Of a stretch of 64,000 nucleotides of DNA, positions 36,367-44,819 are shown one piece after another (the stretch's first letter is position 1; the number at the start of each line of letters is the position of its first letter). The DNA is taken from positions 62,001-126,000 of the forward strand of contig JAICWP010000006.1 of the NCBI GenBank assembly GCA_025934735.1, read 5' to 3'. The notes under the pieces are model-generated. The model was not told the origin of the DNA and did not search any database. It was given only the letters and a program-made list of their open reading frames with translations. The position numbers and the translations under genes were made by a program. The DNA comes from Terriglobales bacterium (GTDB lineage Bacteria; Acidobacteriota; Terriglobia; Terriglobales; Acidobacteriaceae).

Positions 36367-37617
36367 CTATCGTTTAGCCTGGACCGGCAGCGCGTCTGCA
36401 TGGTCCATGTACTCGGCCGTGAAGTTCACCCCATCGCGAATTCGCAAGGCCGACGCCCGGCCCTGGGGATAGTAGCTGGAAAGCATTCCCGTATCGATGA
36501 GAAAAAGCTTGCCGCCCAAGCGGCTGCGAATGCGGCCATCCCGCTGGGGAGTGTGCCCCACCACAATGCCCGTCGCCCCATATGCCGCCAGAATCGCGGG
36601 AAGATTGGCAGCCACTTGCTCGTCGCTCCACTCGTCGTACCCGCGAAACCACAGCGGGCCATTGGAAGCAACGCTCAGCCACCGTCCGTAGTCCAAGAAC
36701 TCCTTCATCAGCTCCCGTTGCGTATGCTCGGGAAGCGATTCCTGCTCATTCCGGCTGGGATGGCGCAATTTGGGAGCATTTTCCCGTGCGCTCACCTCGG
36801 CCTGCACCACCGCCGTGATTTCCTGCAGCGTGAAAAAGGGCAGAATCAGTTGCTGGGCTGCCAGGAACTCCTTCGCCTTATCAAAGCCGCTGAGCTCCTC
36901 CTGAACGCGGCTGTTGATGCTTTGCACGCTCATGGAAGCCAGGCTGGGATCAATCCCTCCGTGCACAAACACCACGTGCTCCAGTTCCGCCACCGCTGGC
37001 CGTTCCCGCAGCCACTTGCCATATTTGCCTTCCGGACCGAATGCGTCGCGCTGCTCGATGAACCCCGCGGGATGCCGGGCCGCCCACTCCGCTTCACTGG
37101 TTTCGGGAAACGCCTGCGGCATGCTTGCCAGCAGTGCCTCATGATGCTTGCGCCAGTCGACATACTCCCGGTACGCCGAATGCTGGAGCTTCTCCGAATT
37201 CTTGCCGGCATAACTGGCGTAGTTCTCCGCCGTTACGTAGCGGAGGTCGCCCATGATGTTCATTACCTCATGGTTGCCGAGAAGCACCACGACCCTCCCG
37301 CCCTTCTTTGGCGCCTCCTTCTGCAGCGACATCAGCAGGTCCATGGCTTCGCGAGGTTTGGGGCCGCGATCGAGCACATCGCCGGTTTGAACCAGAGTTG
37401 TGCTGCCGCCCGTCCAATGGTGCTCCGCGTCAATAAGACCGGCATGTTGCAGCAGCGCAGCCAGAGCGTCGAAATCGCCGTGTATGTCCGCCACCGCCGT
37501 GATGGATGAGGGGGGACCGGCGGCCCTCGCCGGAGGCCCCAGAACCAGGCCGGCAAGAAAGACAAGGAGTAATGACGTTGCAGGGCGGAAGCTCAAATGT
37601 CGTCGCAGGCGCGCCAT
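36367..37617 (-). CDS. Exported PPP-family (Shewanella-like) metallophosphatase
   Basis: A 416-residue exported calcineurin-like phosphatase. The ATG at 37617 follows AAGGA; an upstream start would put charged residues before the signal segment (LLLVFLAGLVLGPPARA). The metal-site series is complete: VADIHGDFD (44-50), GDVLDRGPKPREA, LLGNHEVMNIMGD, FVHGGIDPS and VVGHTPQRDG. This is the order of the Shewanella-like PPP group, which often acts outside the cytoplasm on phospho-residues. With a secreted kinase-like protein 3.4 kb away, a periplasmic phosphorylation pair is possible but not shown. Confidence 0.85.
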   Translation of the reverse strand: MARLRRHLSFRPATSLLLVFLAGLVLGPPARAAGPPSSITAVADIHGDFDALAALLQHAGLIDAEHHWTGGSTTLVQTGDVLDRGPKPREAMDLLMSLQKEAPKKGGRVVVLLGNHEVMNIMGDLRYVTAENYASYAGKNSEKLQHSAYREYVDWRKHHEALLASMPQAFPETSEAEWAARHPAGFIEQRDAFGPEGKYGKWLRERPAVAELEHVVFVHGGIDPSLASMSVQSINSRVQEELSGFDKAKEFLAAQQLILPFFTLQEITAVVQAEVSARENAPKLRHPSRNEQESLPEHTQRELMKEFLDYGRWLSVASNGPLWFRGYDEWSDEQVAANLPAILAAYGATGIVVGHTPQRDGRIRSRLGGKLFLIDTGMLSSYYPQGRASALRIRDGVNFTAEYMDHADALPVQAKR

Positions 37618-37826
37618 GGTTGGGTTCCTTTTGGGCCCGGAAGGCACAAGGCGTGCTTACACCCCGTACACGCCCCGCGTGGTGCGAATCTTAGGGCCCG
37701 GTACTCCACAAGTCAATGCGCTGTATCTGGCCTCAGGAAGCGAGGGCCTGCCCGAGGCCTGGAAATCCTTCTTTGTCCATCCTGCATCTCACCTCCTCAA
37801 ATCACCTTTTTCATTGGGAGTCGAGA

Positions 37827-38432
37827 ATGCAGAAGTTTACGTTCGTTCTATTGGTGTGCCTGCTTTTGCCCGCTGTTATGTTGGCGCAGGATGAAACTCC
37901 GAAGGTCACCGTGTTCGGCGGTTATTCGCTGCTGCGCAACGGTGGTAATAACACCAACGGCTGGGATGGCCAGGGCACCTTTAACTTCACCCGCTATCTG
38001 GGCGTAACCGCCGACATCAGCGGCAATTACCGCAATTTAAGTTCGCTGCCGATCCCCATCGTATCCGCAGGCGTCAACCAGCACCTGTACACCTTCCTGT
38101 TTGGCCCTACGGTGACCGGAAACCTGGGCCGGGCCTCGGTCTTCGGGCACGCACTGTTTGGGATCGCCCAAGCCAGTTCCAGCGCCGGCGTATCACTGCC
38201 CTTCATTGGGGGAATTAACACCAGCGTGAGCAGCGCCAGCGCATTTGCCATGGCCTTCGGTGGCGGCCTGGATATTAATCTGGGGCGGCATTTCGCGCTC
38301 CGTCCCGCGCAACTGGATCTGGTTCGCACCCAGTTCAGTCCGACGGACGCGCTTACCACCGGCCTCTCCACCAGCACCAGCGGGGCGCAAAACTTCCTGC
38401 GCTACTCGGGAGGAATTGTATTTCGGTTCTGA
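37827..38432 (+). CDS. Small outer-membrane beta-barrel protein
   Basis: A 201-residue OmpW/OmpA-like barrel. The ATG at 37827 follows GGGAG. A signal peptide (MQKFTFVLLVCLLLPAVMLAQ) precedes KVTVFGGYSLLRNG and alternating amphipathic strands (VTADISGNYRNL, LYTFLFGPTVTGN, GGGLDINLGRHFALRP). The last residues GGIVFRF form the C-terminal aromatic signal for the Bam machine. Probably eight strands. Similar in plan to the barrel of the OmpA-family protein at 28767. Ligand unknown. Confidence 0.8.
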   Translation: MQKFTFVLLVCLLLPAVMLAQDETPKVTVFGGYSLLRNGGNNTNGWDGQGTFNFTRYLGVTADISGNYRNLSSLPIPIVSAGVNQHLYTFLFGPTVTGNLGRASVFGHALFGIAQASSSAGVSLPFIGGINTSVSSASAFAMAFGGGLDINLGRHFALRPAQLDLVRTQFSPTDALTTGLSTSTSGAQNFLRYSGGIVFRF

Positions 38433-38446
38433 CCCGCAGCCCAGCC

Positions 38447-39058
38447 TCAGCTTTGCTTGGGAATGAACCTCAAGGCGACTGAGTTCATGCAGTACCGCAG
38501 GTGAGTGGGCGGAGGGCCGTCGTCGAACACATGACCCAGGTGGGCGTCACACAGCGTGCAGCGCACTTCCGTTCTCTCCATGCCCAGGCTCGCGTCGTTC
38601 CCAGTCGTGACATTTTCCGCCGCGATGGGCGCCCAAAAGCTCGGCCAGCCGGTGCCGGAGTCGAACTTGGTTTGCGAGCTGAACAACGCGTTGCCGCAGC
38701 AGACGCAGCGAAACAAGCCGGCGGCATGCAGGTTCCAGTATTGGCCGGTATAGGCCAGTTCGGTGCCCTGCTGGCGGGTGATCTCGAAGGCCGCCGGCGA
38801 CAATTGCTTGCGCCATTCCAGCTCGCTTTTGACCACCTTGGCGACGCGAACTTTTCCCAGCCGCCGGCCGGCATCGGAGAACTGCACAATGCTAACGGCT
38901 TGCGGCGAGGGCGGACTGGCGTGGGCCTGCACCACTACATTTGTTTTCCACCGCCATACTGCCAACCCCGCCACAGCCGACGCAGCCCCCAGCAGAAAAC
39001 CGCGGCGGCCAACCTTCCCGCTCACCTTCCCGGAGTTGAAATCGCTCTCCATGGGCAA
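38447..39058 (-). CDS. msrB: Peptide-methionine (R)-S-oxide reductase, Tat-exported
   Basis: A 203-residue MsrB. It reduces the R epimer of methionine sulfoxide in proteins. The N terminus has a twin-arginine signal (GRRGFLLGAASAVAG), so folding precedes export to the periplasm. The enzyme domain shows both zinc CxxC pairs (CVCC and CTLC), GTGWPSF, HLGHVFDDGP and the catalytic Cys in RYCMNSVALRF. The gene starts five bases after the msrA stop on the same strand. Together they repair oxidised exported proteins. Confidence 0.93.
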   Translation of the reverse strand: MPMESDFNSGKVSGKVGRRGFLLGAASAVAGLAVWRWKTNVVVQAHASPPSPQAVSIVQFSDAGRRLGKVRVAKVVKSELEWRKQLSPAAFEITRQQGTELAYTGQYWNLHAAGLFRCVCCGNALFSSQTKFDSGTGWPSFWAPIAAENVTTGNDASLGMERTEVRCTLCDAHLGHVFDDGPPPTHLRYCMNSVALRFIPKQS

Positions 39059-39063
39059 CTCCT

Positions 39064-39762
39064 CTAACGTGCCGTGTAAAGCGCGGGCAACTGCTCGCGC
39101 AAGTGCGTCAGCTTCGGCAAATCGTAAATCATGATGTAGGGACTGTCCGGGTGCTGCGCCGCATAGTTCTGGTGGTAGGCTTCGGCGGGATAAAAGGCCC
39201 GCAGCGGGACCACCTGGGTCACAATGCGCTGCGCGAAAGTTTTCGACGCATCAAGCTGCGCAATGTAGGCTTGCGCGATCCGCTTCTGTTCCTGGTCGGC
39301 GTAGAAAATCACCGAACGGTACTGGCTGCCCGCGTCCGGTCCCTGGCGGTTCAACTCCGTGGGATTGTGTGCCACCGAGAAGAAAACTTTCAACAGCTGC
39401 CCGTAGGTGATCTGCGAAGGATCGTAAACGATCTTCACTGATTCGGCGTGGCCGGTACTTCCCGTGCTCACCACCTCGTACTCGGCCGCTCCTGCCGGGC
39501 CACCGGAGTAGCCGGAAGTGGCGCTCACCACTCCCTTTACATGCTGAAAAACGGCTTGCACGCCCCAGAAACAGCCGCCCGCCAGCACCGCGGTCTGTTG
39601 GCCCTTGGCTTTGGCCAGGGGAGCGTCCACGCTCGGATTGGGAAAGGCAGTAGCTCCTCCCCTAACCGCCGGAGCATGGTTGCTGGCGATCACAAACACA
39701 GCAACCAGCACCACGCACGCGAATACCGTGACCGAAGCGAACCTGCCAAAACGACCACCCAT
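39064..39762 (-). CDS. msrA: Peptide-methionine (S)-S-oxide reductase, exported
   Basis: A 232-residue MsrA that reduces the S epimer of methionine sulfoxide. A membrane/signal segment (SVTVFACVVLVAVFVIA) precedes the enzyme. The catalytic Cys lies in GGCFWGVQAVF; YSGG, GHAESVKIVYDP, HNPTELNRQGPDAGSQYRS and AEAYHQNY are all typical. It is the first gene of an msrA-msrB pair. Having both enzymes exported suggests a periplasmic repair system supplied with electrons by an unlinked membrane or thioredoxin-like donor; no donor is visible nearby. Confidence 0.93.
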   Translation of the reverse strand: MGGRFGRFASVTVFACVVLVAVFVIASNHAPAVRGGATAFPNPSVDAPLAKAKGQQTAVLAGGCFWGVQAVFQHVKGVVSATSGYSGGPAGAAEYEVVSTGSTGHAESVKIVYDPSQITYGQLLKVFFSVAHNPTELNRQGPDAGSQYRSVIFYADQEQKRIAQAYIAQLDASKTFAQRIVTQVVPLRAFYPAEAYHQNYAAQHPDSPYIMIYDLPKLTHLREQLPALYTAR

Positions 39763-39890
39763 AGCGGCACCTTTCTCTGTGCAACCCCGTTACGTTGCAC
39801 AACGGCCTACTCATCAGATTCCACAGAAATACGGAAAGTGACGTTTTTTCCTCGTGGCGGAATCCCAGAGCCGTCCGCTCGGATCAGCCT

Positions 39891-40619
39891 TTAGAACCGC
39901 AGATAGCGCATCAGCACACCCGCCAGAATGCCGCCCAGCAACGGACCGACCACGGGCACCAGCGCGTATCCCCAATCCGAATGGCCTTTGCGCGAGATGG
40001 GCCAGAGGGCGTGGGCGATGCGCGGCCCCAGATCGCGGGCAGGGTTGATGGCGTAACCGGTGGTTCCACCCAGCGACAGCCCGATCCCCCATACCAAACT
40101 TGCCACTAGATACGGTCCTAAGCCGGCCACCGGTCCAACCGCGCTCACCGCTCTGGAAAACATGGCGCCCACCACCAGCACCAGGAGGAAAGTTCCTATC
40201 ACTTCGCAAAGCAGGTTGGAAGGCAGGTTGCGAATGGCGGGTGCAGTGCAGAAGCAAGCCAGCTTGGTGTCGGGATCCGGGGTCTCGCGCCAGTGCGGCA
40301 GGAAATACAACCAGACCAGGGTCGCCCCGGCAAAGGCGCCCAGCAGTTGGGCAATGGCATAGGGCACTACTTTGGCGAAGGCGCCCGAACTGACGGCGAA
40401 TCCCAGCGTCACTGCGGGATTGATGTGGGCGTCGCGGCTGCCACAGGCCACGGCGGTGAAGACCCCGGCCATGACTGCGAAGGCCCAGCCGCTGGTGATC
40501 ACCATCCAGCCTGCGCCTTCAGCCTTAGTGCGCTTGAGCAGCACGTTCGCTACTACGCCGTCGCCCAGCAGAATCAGAACCATCGTTCCCATGAATTCGC
40601 CCAGCAGCGGTGAAGCCAT
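39891..40619 (-). CDS. glpF: Glycerol facilitator / aquaglyceroporin (MIP family)
   Basis: A 242-residue channel of the major intrinsic protein family. The start at 40619 (MASPLLGEFMGTMVLILLGDG) begins exactly with the first helix; an upstream start at 40820 would add 67 hydrophilic residues. Both pore motifs are intact: HINPAVTLG and INPARDLGPR. The Asp after the second NPAR is characteristic of glycerol-conducting members. Six membrane helices plus two half-helices are evident. No glycerol kinase or dehydrogenase gene is nearby, so substrate assignment rests on motif alone. Divergent from the SYLF gene at 40805. Confidence 0.88.
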   Translation of the reverse strand: MASPLLGEFMGTMVLILLGDGVVANVLLKRTKAEGAGWMVITSGWAFAVMAGVFTAVACGSRDAHINPAVTLGFAVSSGAFAKVVPYAIAQLLGAFAGATLVWLYFLPHWRETPDPDTKLACFCTAPAIRNLPSNLLCEVIGTFLLVLVVGAMFSRAVSAVGPVAGLGPYLVASLVWGIGLSLGGTTGYAINPARDLGPRIAHALWPISRKGHSDWGYALVPVVGPLLGGILAGVLMRYLRF

Positions 40620-40804
40620 CCCAGTCCTCCACTTACCCGATGTGAGCCGCCGGCCTGAGCCGGACGGAAGCTCAACTCCAAACGACAGATAGCACGGGAG
40701 ATTGGTGATTGTACTCTGCCCGGCGGCAACTCGGAGGCGTGCGCCCCGGTCCAACCTGGCGTTCACCTCGGCGGTTCCAATAAAAAGTACGGAGGAGTGT
40801 AACC

Positions 40805-41479
40805 ATGAAAATCGCATCAATTCTGTGCGTCTTGGCCCTGGCGTCTCTGGGCTGGGCGCAGGACAACGACGCAGCAGCTACTAAGGTCAGCCAGGCCTCT
40901 GAGATCATCCAGCAGATGACCACCGGCAACGCTGGCATCCCTGACTCCGTCCTCACCGGAGCCAAGTGCATCGCCGTAATCCCCCACATGATCAAGGGCG
41001 CATTTGTGGTAGGCGGCGAACACGGCAGCGGGCTGGCCTCGTGCCGTACGAGTTCGGGGTGGAGCGCTCCGGCTCCATTTGACATCTCCGGCGGCAGCAT
41101 TGGCTGGCAGATCGGCGGCCAGAGCAGCGACCTGGTCATGATGGTGATGAACCAGCAAGGTATGGACCAGCTCATGTCGGGCCACTTCAAGGTTGGCGCG
41201 GGAGCTTCGGTAGCCGCCGGACCCGTGGGCCGTTCTGGATCGGCTGATGCCGGCTGGAAAGCCGCCATTCTCACCTACGCGCGTTCCAAAGGCGCGTTCG
41301 CTGGCGTGAGCGTGAATGGCTCAGCTATTACCCAGGACAAGAAGATCACCAAAGAGCTTTACGGGAACGAGGTGGCGTTCGCGAACATCCTGAAGGGCCA
41401 AGTGCCGACGCCCTCGTCTGCGCAAGCCTTCATCAGCGCCATCAACAGCGCGGAACAATCGGCCTCAGCTCACAAGTAA
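40805..41479 (+). CDS. Exported SYLF (Ysc84-like) lipid-binding protein
   Basis: A 224-residue exported protein with a SYLF/Ysc84 domain, a family that binds phosphoinositides in eukaryotes and has unclear bacterial roles. A signal peptide ends near GWAQ. Typical motifs are IPDSVLTGAKCIAVIPHMIKG, VVGGEHGSGLASCR, SGGSIGWQIGGQSSDLVMMV and GASVAAGPVGRS, then AFAGVSVNGSAI. The reading frame is intact. GGAGGAGTG precedes the ATG. A strong terminator follows, so it is a single-gene unit. Confidence 0.9.
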   Translation: MKIASILCVLALASLGWAQDNDAAATKVSQASEIIQQMTTGNAGIPDSVLTGAKCIAVIPHMIKGAFVVGGEHGSGLASCRTSSGWSAPAPFDISGGSIGWQIGGQSSDLVMMVMNQQGMDQLMSGHFKVGAGASVAAGPVGRSGSADAGWKAAILTYARSKGAFAGVSVNGSAITQDKKITKELYGNEVAFANILKGQVPTPSSAQAFISAINSAEQSASAHK

Positions 41480-41498
41480 ACGGAGCGAGAGAGGAAAA

Positions 41499-41536
41499 CA
41501 CACGGCGGCGGAGCAGTTTCCGCCGCCTTTGTGTTT
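41499..41536 (+). terminator. Terminator of the SYLF gene
   Basis: A G+C-rich inverted repeat, ggcggcgga and tccgccgcc, separated by about six bases, is followed by tttgtgtttgtg. It starts about 20 bases after the stop codon at 41479. Confidence 0.75.
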
Positions 41537-41545
41537 GTGAGGGAA

Positions 41546-42016
41546 CTAGCCCAGCCTGCGCGAGTCATGACCGCAGGAGCTGCGGCACTGGTCCAGCACG
41601 CTCTGGCCATGTGCCGCCATTTGCAGTCTCCCTTGCCGGTAGCACACCACCCGGGAATTCTCCAGGAACTCCAGCCATTCTTCGAAGCGGTGGCCTTCGT
41701 ACAGTGCCGGATAGGACCGTGCCATCGCCTTGTAATACGGACGAAGCGATTCGGGAAGGAGTCCGCTCGAATAATGGGTCGCTAGGTACTCCAGCACCGG
41801 CACCTGCGTTGCCCACACCAGCCGCGCATTTTCATCCAGCGGGTTGCGGCTCATGCCGCGGAACATGCGCTCAGCAGGCGAACCCAGGCAGCGCCGCTCC
41901 CGCTCTTCGCAGGCGACGGCCACGCTCAGCATCAGCAAGACTAAGAAGAACGCCATCATCGCCAGAGCGGCAATGGGGAGCAGCAACACGGTTCCTCCTG
42001 CGTTAGGCACTTCCAC
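41546..42016 (-). CDS. Single-span membrane protein of unknown function
   Basis: A 156-residue protein with one N-terminal membrane helix (VLLLPIAALAMMAFFLVLLMLSVAVA) and a cytoplasmic or periplasmic part rich in Arg, Glu and Cys (CEERERRC, VVCYRQGRLQMAAHGQSVLDQCRSSCGH). The start is a GTG at 42016; it could be a few codons further in. No family is recognised. It stands alone and converges with the SYLF gene. Confidence 0.55.
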   Translation of the reverse strand: MEVPNAGGTVLLLPIAALAMMAFFLVLLMLSVAVACEERERRCLGSPAERMFRGMSRNPLDENARLVWATQVPVLEYLATHYSSGLLPESLRPYYKAMARSYPALYEGHRFEEWLEFLENSRVVCYRQGRLQMAAHGQSVLDQCRSSCGHDSRRLG

Positions 42017-42376
42017 CGGCCAGCGCCGGTAAGCGTGGAAGCACGATATTTCCGCGCACTCTACAAAATGGGATGCATAGTGGTGTTGGGTTTTGCCTCC
42101 AATTCCAGAGCAGCCGCCTCAGGCAATACGCTTCGCCTTCTGCTTGCTCGGAACACCTATGGCGATATCGGCCAGCTTCAGGTATTTGTGGATGAATTGT
42201 TCCTCCTCCTCAGAGCCGAAGGACATCAACGCCGGCGGCTGCTTAACGGCAAAGTTAATTCGAGGAGTGGCGGATGGATCGGGTGTGTCAGAGACGATGT
42301 GGCTGCGCTTGCGTCGTTGCACACTAAGACCGCGAACTCACCTGGATCGTTCCCAACCTGGGCCCATCAGAGATGC
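42017..42376. other. Intergenic stretch with one possible small gene
   Basis: About 360 bases. Apart from the doubtful 67-codon minus-strand frame listed separately, I see no repeat, hairpin with T-run or other feature. Confidence 0.4.
42119..42322 (-). CDS. Possible small basic protein
   Basis: A 67-codon frame encoding a charged protein ending IHKYLKLADIAIGVPSKQKAKRIA. It has the same orientation as the receiver-like gene at 42377, 54 bases downstream of that gene's stop. The balanced composition and C-terminal helix make it plausible; there is no family match or strong ribosome-binding site. Treat as tentative. Confidence 0.35.
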   Translation of the reverse strand: MQRRKRSHIVSDTPDPSATPRINFAVKQPPALMSFGSEEEEQFIHKYLKLADIAIGVPSKQKAKRIA

Positions 42377-42799
42377 TTAGGCGGCGCGCAGTTGTCGTCC
42401 CGGCAACGAATGTGACGGCTGCACATTATTTGCGGTAGCCAGTTTGGCCAGCAGTTCCGACCGGCTGAGGGGGCGAACCAGGACTTCGCAATCCAATCCC
42501 GTTTCCTCTGCCCAGAAGGCGACGTCGTCCGCTTGCGAGCGGCCACAGAGCAGTAGAATTCTGCAAGACGGATATCGCTCCTGCAGCGCAACCGCGTTTT
42601 CCAGATTGCTCGCGTCTTTGCTGCCCACGTCAATGACGGCGGCGTCAATCACCATGCGGGAGGCTATGCGCAACGTGGTTTCGCTGGAGGCGGTGCTCGC
42701 AGCCATGTACCCGCCGGCATACAGCACGGTCGCCAGGGTGGTGGCCACTACACGGTCAGCTTCAACGATCAGAACAAATGATCTCTTTTCCTCTCGCAT
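42377..42799 (-). CDS. Stand-alone degenerate receiver domain
   Basis: A 140-residue protein with the CheY-like receiver fold and no output domain. The likely phospho-acceptor Asp (D57) is kept in DAAVIDVGS. The acidic pair near the N terminus is VLIVEAD (E13 and D15, spaced). The conserved Thr/Ser strand reads LLLCGRS, and the conserved Lys-Pro has become Arg-Pro (LVRP, 109-110). Loss of the Lys suggests altered or absent phosphorylation switching. No histidine kinase is nearby. It may act as a protein-interaction module; that is inference. Confidence 0.7.
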   Translation of the reverse strand: MREEKRSFVLIVEADRVVATTLATVLYAGGYMAASTASSETTLRIASRMVIDAAVIDVGSKDASNLENAVALQERYPSCRILLLCGRSQADDVAFWAEETGLDCEVLVRPLSRSELLAKLATANNVQPSHSLPGRQLRAA

Positions 42800-42989
42800 G
42801 GTTCCTTTCTCGTTGACCGTCGGGTGCGGATCCGGCTCTCGTCATCTTTGGTGACAAGTCCAGGGTTGGGGTTGCCTTGCTGGCTGATAACCCGTGCGTA
42901 AGTAGTCTCTGGCCTGAGTTCCTGCTGCCGCGGGGGAAGTGAACGAAAGGTCTGTTAAGCCATACCACTATCCAGGCCGGGTGTTCGCA

Positions 42990-44660
42990 TCATTTTCCCG
43001 TGTAGCTCACCCGCCAGATGGAATTGGAACCATCGTCGGTCACCAGCAGGGAACCATCCGCCGCCACGGTAACGCCGACCGGCCGGCCCCAGGCGTCACC
43101 ATTGGGCAGCACGAAGCCGGTAATAAAGTCCTCGTATTCGCCGCTGGCACGGCCGCTCTGATGCAGGGGAATGCGGATCACCTCGTAACCGGCGCGCGGC
43201 ACCCGATTCCAGGAACCGTGTTCGGCGGCAAAAATGTCGCCGCGATACTGCGCGGGAAACTGCTTGCCGGTGTAGAACGTGGGCTCCAAGGACGCGCTGT
43301 GCGCCTGGATGAGCACGTCGGGCGTGATCACCTTATTCTTCAGTTCCGGATGTTTGCCCTTGAGCCGCGGGTCCTGGTTGCTGCCCATGTACCACCAGGG
43401 CCAGCCGTAGAAGCCTCCCTCCTGCACGTGCGTAATGTAATCAGGCACCAGATTATTGCCCAGCGCATCGCGTTCGTTCACCGAGCACCACAACTCGCCG
43501 GTCTTGGGATCAATGGCCAGGCCGCCGCCGGGATTGCGAATGCCGGAGGCGTAAACCCGCAGGCCAGAACCATCAGGATTGAACTGCAGAATGTTGGCGC
43601 GATGTTTTTCCGCGGGATGCGTATCGGGATCGTCCACGTTGGAGCGCGAGCCCACGCCCACGAACATCTTCTTGCCGTCGGGAGAGAACTGAATATCGCG
43701 CGTCCAGTGCCCGCTGGGGCCGGGCAGATCGGCGATGTGCTGCGCCTTGCCCGCGGCTTTCATGTCGCCGTTGTGATAAGGGAATCGCACCACCGATTCG
43801 GTTTGTCCGATGTACACCCACTGCGGATTGGGTCCGGGAGGATAGAAGTTAATGCCGTAAGGCCGCCGCAGGCCGGAGGCGAATATGGACATCTCTTCCG
43901 GCTTGCCGTTCTTGGTAATGCCACGGAACACGCGGATGTCCCCGGCATCGCTCTCGGCCACGAAAATGTCGCCATTGGGGGCGGTGCGGATAAGCCGCGG
44001 GTTTTCCAGCCCGGTGGCGTAGAGCTCCACTTTGAAGCCGGCGGGCGCCTGTGGCCACACGTTGGCGGGCCGGGCCACAACGTCGGGACCGTTATCGGCC
44101 GAGGGCGTGGCGTAAGCAGCAGGCAGGTCTTTGACCGTGATCTTGCGCACCTTGCCGGGCTGCTCGTACCGGAAATCGGTGAACGGCGGCTTGGGTGGTG
44201 GATCCTTAATGGTGCTGGTCATGGCCGAGGGCGGTGCGGCGGCGTGGGCCGGCGCTTCGCGCGCCACCGGCTGTCCTAGCGTCTTCACATAGGTCACGAT
44301 CTGCCAGCGCACGCTCTTGGGCAGCTTGGCCCAGCTAGGCATGCCGTTCTCCGGGCTGCCTTTGGTGACAAACCAGAACACCTCGCCGGGGGTCACGGTT
44401 TCCAGCGCGCCATCCACCAGCGCCGGAATATTCCCTGAGCCCTGGGCGTTTTCGCCATGGCAGCGGGCGCAGTAATGGTGATAGAGCTCATGGCCGGTGG
44501 CTAAGGCCTTTTTCTGGCCGGCATAAGGATCTTTCAACCGCTTGGCGGAAGCGGGCGCGTCGTGAAAATCCTTGTTCTGCGCATGTAAGGAAGGATGGGT
44601 CAGAACCGCCAAGGTGAAAACTGCAAGACAAGCCAGCACTGCGCGCGTGCCTGTGTTCAA
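42990..44660 (-). CDS. Cytochrome c / PQQ-type sorbosone dehydrogenase fusion
   Basis: A 556-residue exported protein. The start is read as TTG at 44660, preceded by GGAGGAG and followed by a signal peptide (AVLACLAVFTLAVLTHPSLHA). A further upstream ATG at 44804 would add 48 non-signal residues. First comes a cytochrome c domain with one heme site (YCARCHGENAQGSG) and a distal Met in GMPSWAKLP. Then a six-blade glucose/sorbosone dehydrogenase propeller (VELYATGLENPRLIRTAPNGDIFVAES...; GHWTRDIQFSPDGKKMFVGVGSRSN). It probably oxidises a sugar or aldose in the periplasm and passes electrons to the attached heme. Substrate unknown. Confidence 0.86.
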   Translation of the reverse strand: MNTGTRAVLACLAVFTLAVLTHPSLHAQNKDFHDAPASAKRLKDPYAGQKKALATGHELYHHYCARCHGENAQGSGNIPALVDGALETVTPGEVFWFVTKGSPENGMPSWAKLPKSVRWQIVTYVKTLGQPVAREAPAHAAAPPSAMTSTIKDPPPKPPFTDFRYEQPGKVRKITVKDLPAAYATPSADNGPDVVARPANVWPQAPAGFKVELYATGLENPRLIRTAPNGDIFVAESDAGDIRVFRGITKNGKPEEMSIFASGLRRPYGINFYPPGPNPQWVYIGQTESVVRFPYHNGDMKAAGKAQHIADLPGPSGHWTRDIQFSPDGKKMFVGVGSRSNVDDPDTHPAEKHRANILQFNPDGSGLRVYASGIRNPGGGLAIDPKTGELWCSVNERDALGNNLVPDYITHVQEGGFYGWPWWYMGSNQDPRLKGKHPELKNKVITPDVLIQAHSASLEPTFYTGKQFPAQYRGDIFAAEHGSWNRVPRAGYEVIRIPLHQSGRASGEYEDFITGFVLPNGDAWGRPVGVTVAADGSLLVTDDGSNSIWRVSYTGK

Positions 44661-44819
44661 TTTCTCCTCCGGACACAAGAGTGCCCCAATGGGTGATTTG
44701 GATGCAAGTTTTAGCGCAGAGATTCGTAATCGGGACAGCCGCGGGAAAGTATCGTGGGATGACTTAAAAAAAGGGGAGTGCGCGGGTGTCTGGACCACGC
44801 GCACTCAATCTGACAAAGT

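Noticed and set aside
37736-37775. GGAAGCGA followed by a short hairpin (ggcct...aggcc), a possible missing 5' half of tRNA-Sec
   Set aside because: The acceptor strand would fit, but the hairpin is not a proper D arm, no TCA anticodon loop or complementary stem follows, and it lies 9.4 kb right of the 3' half. Taken as chance.
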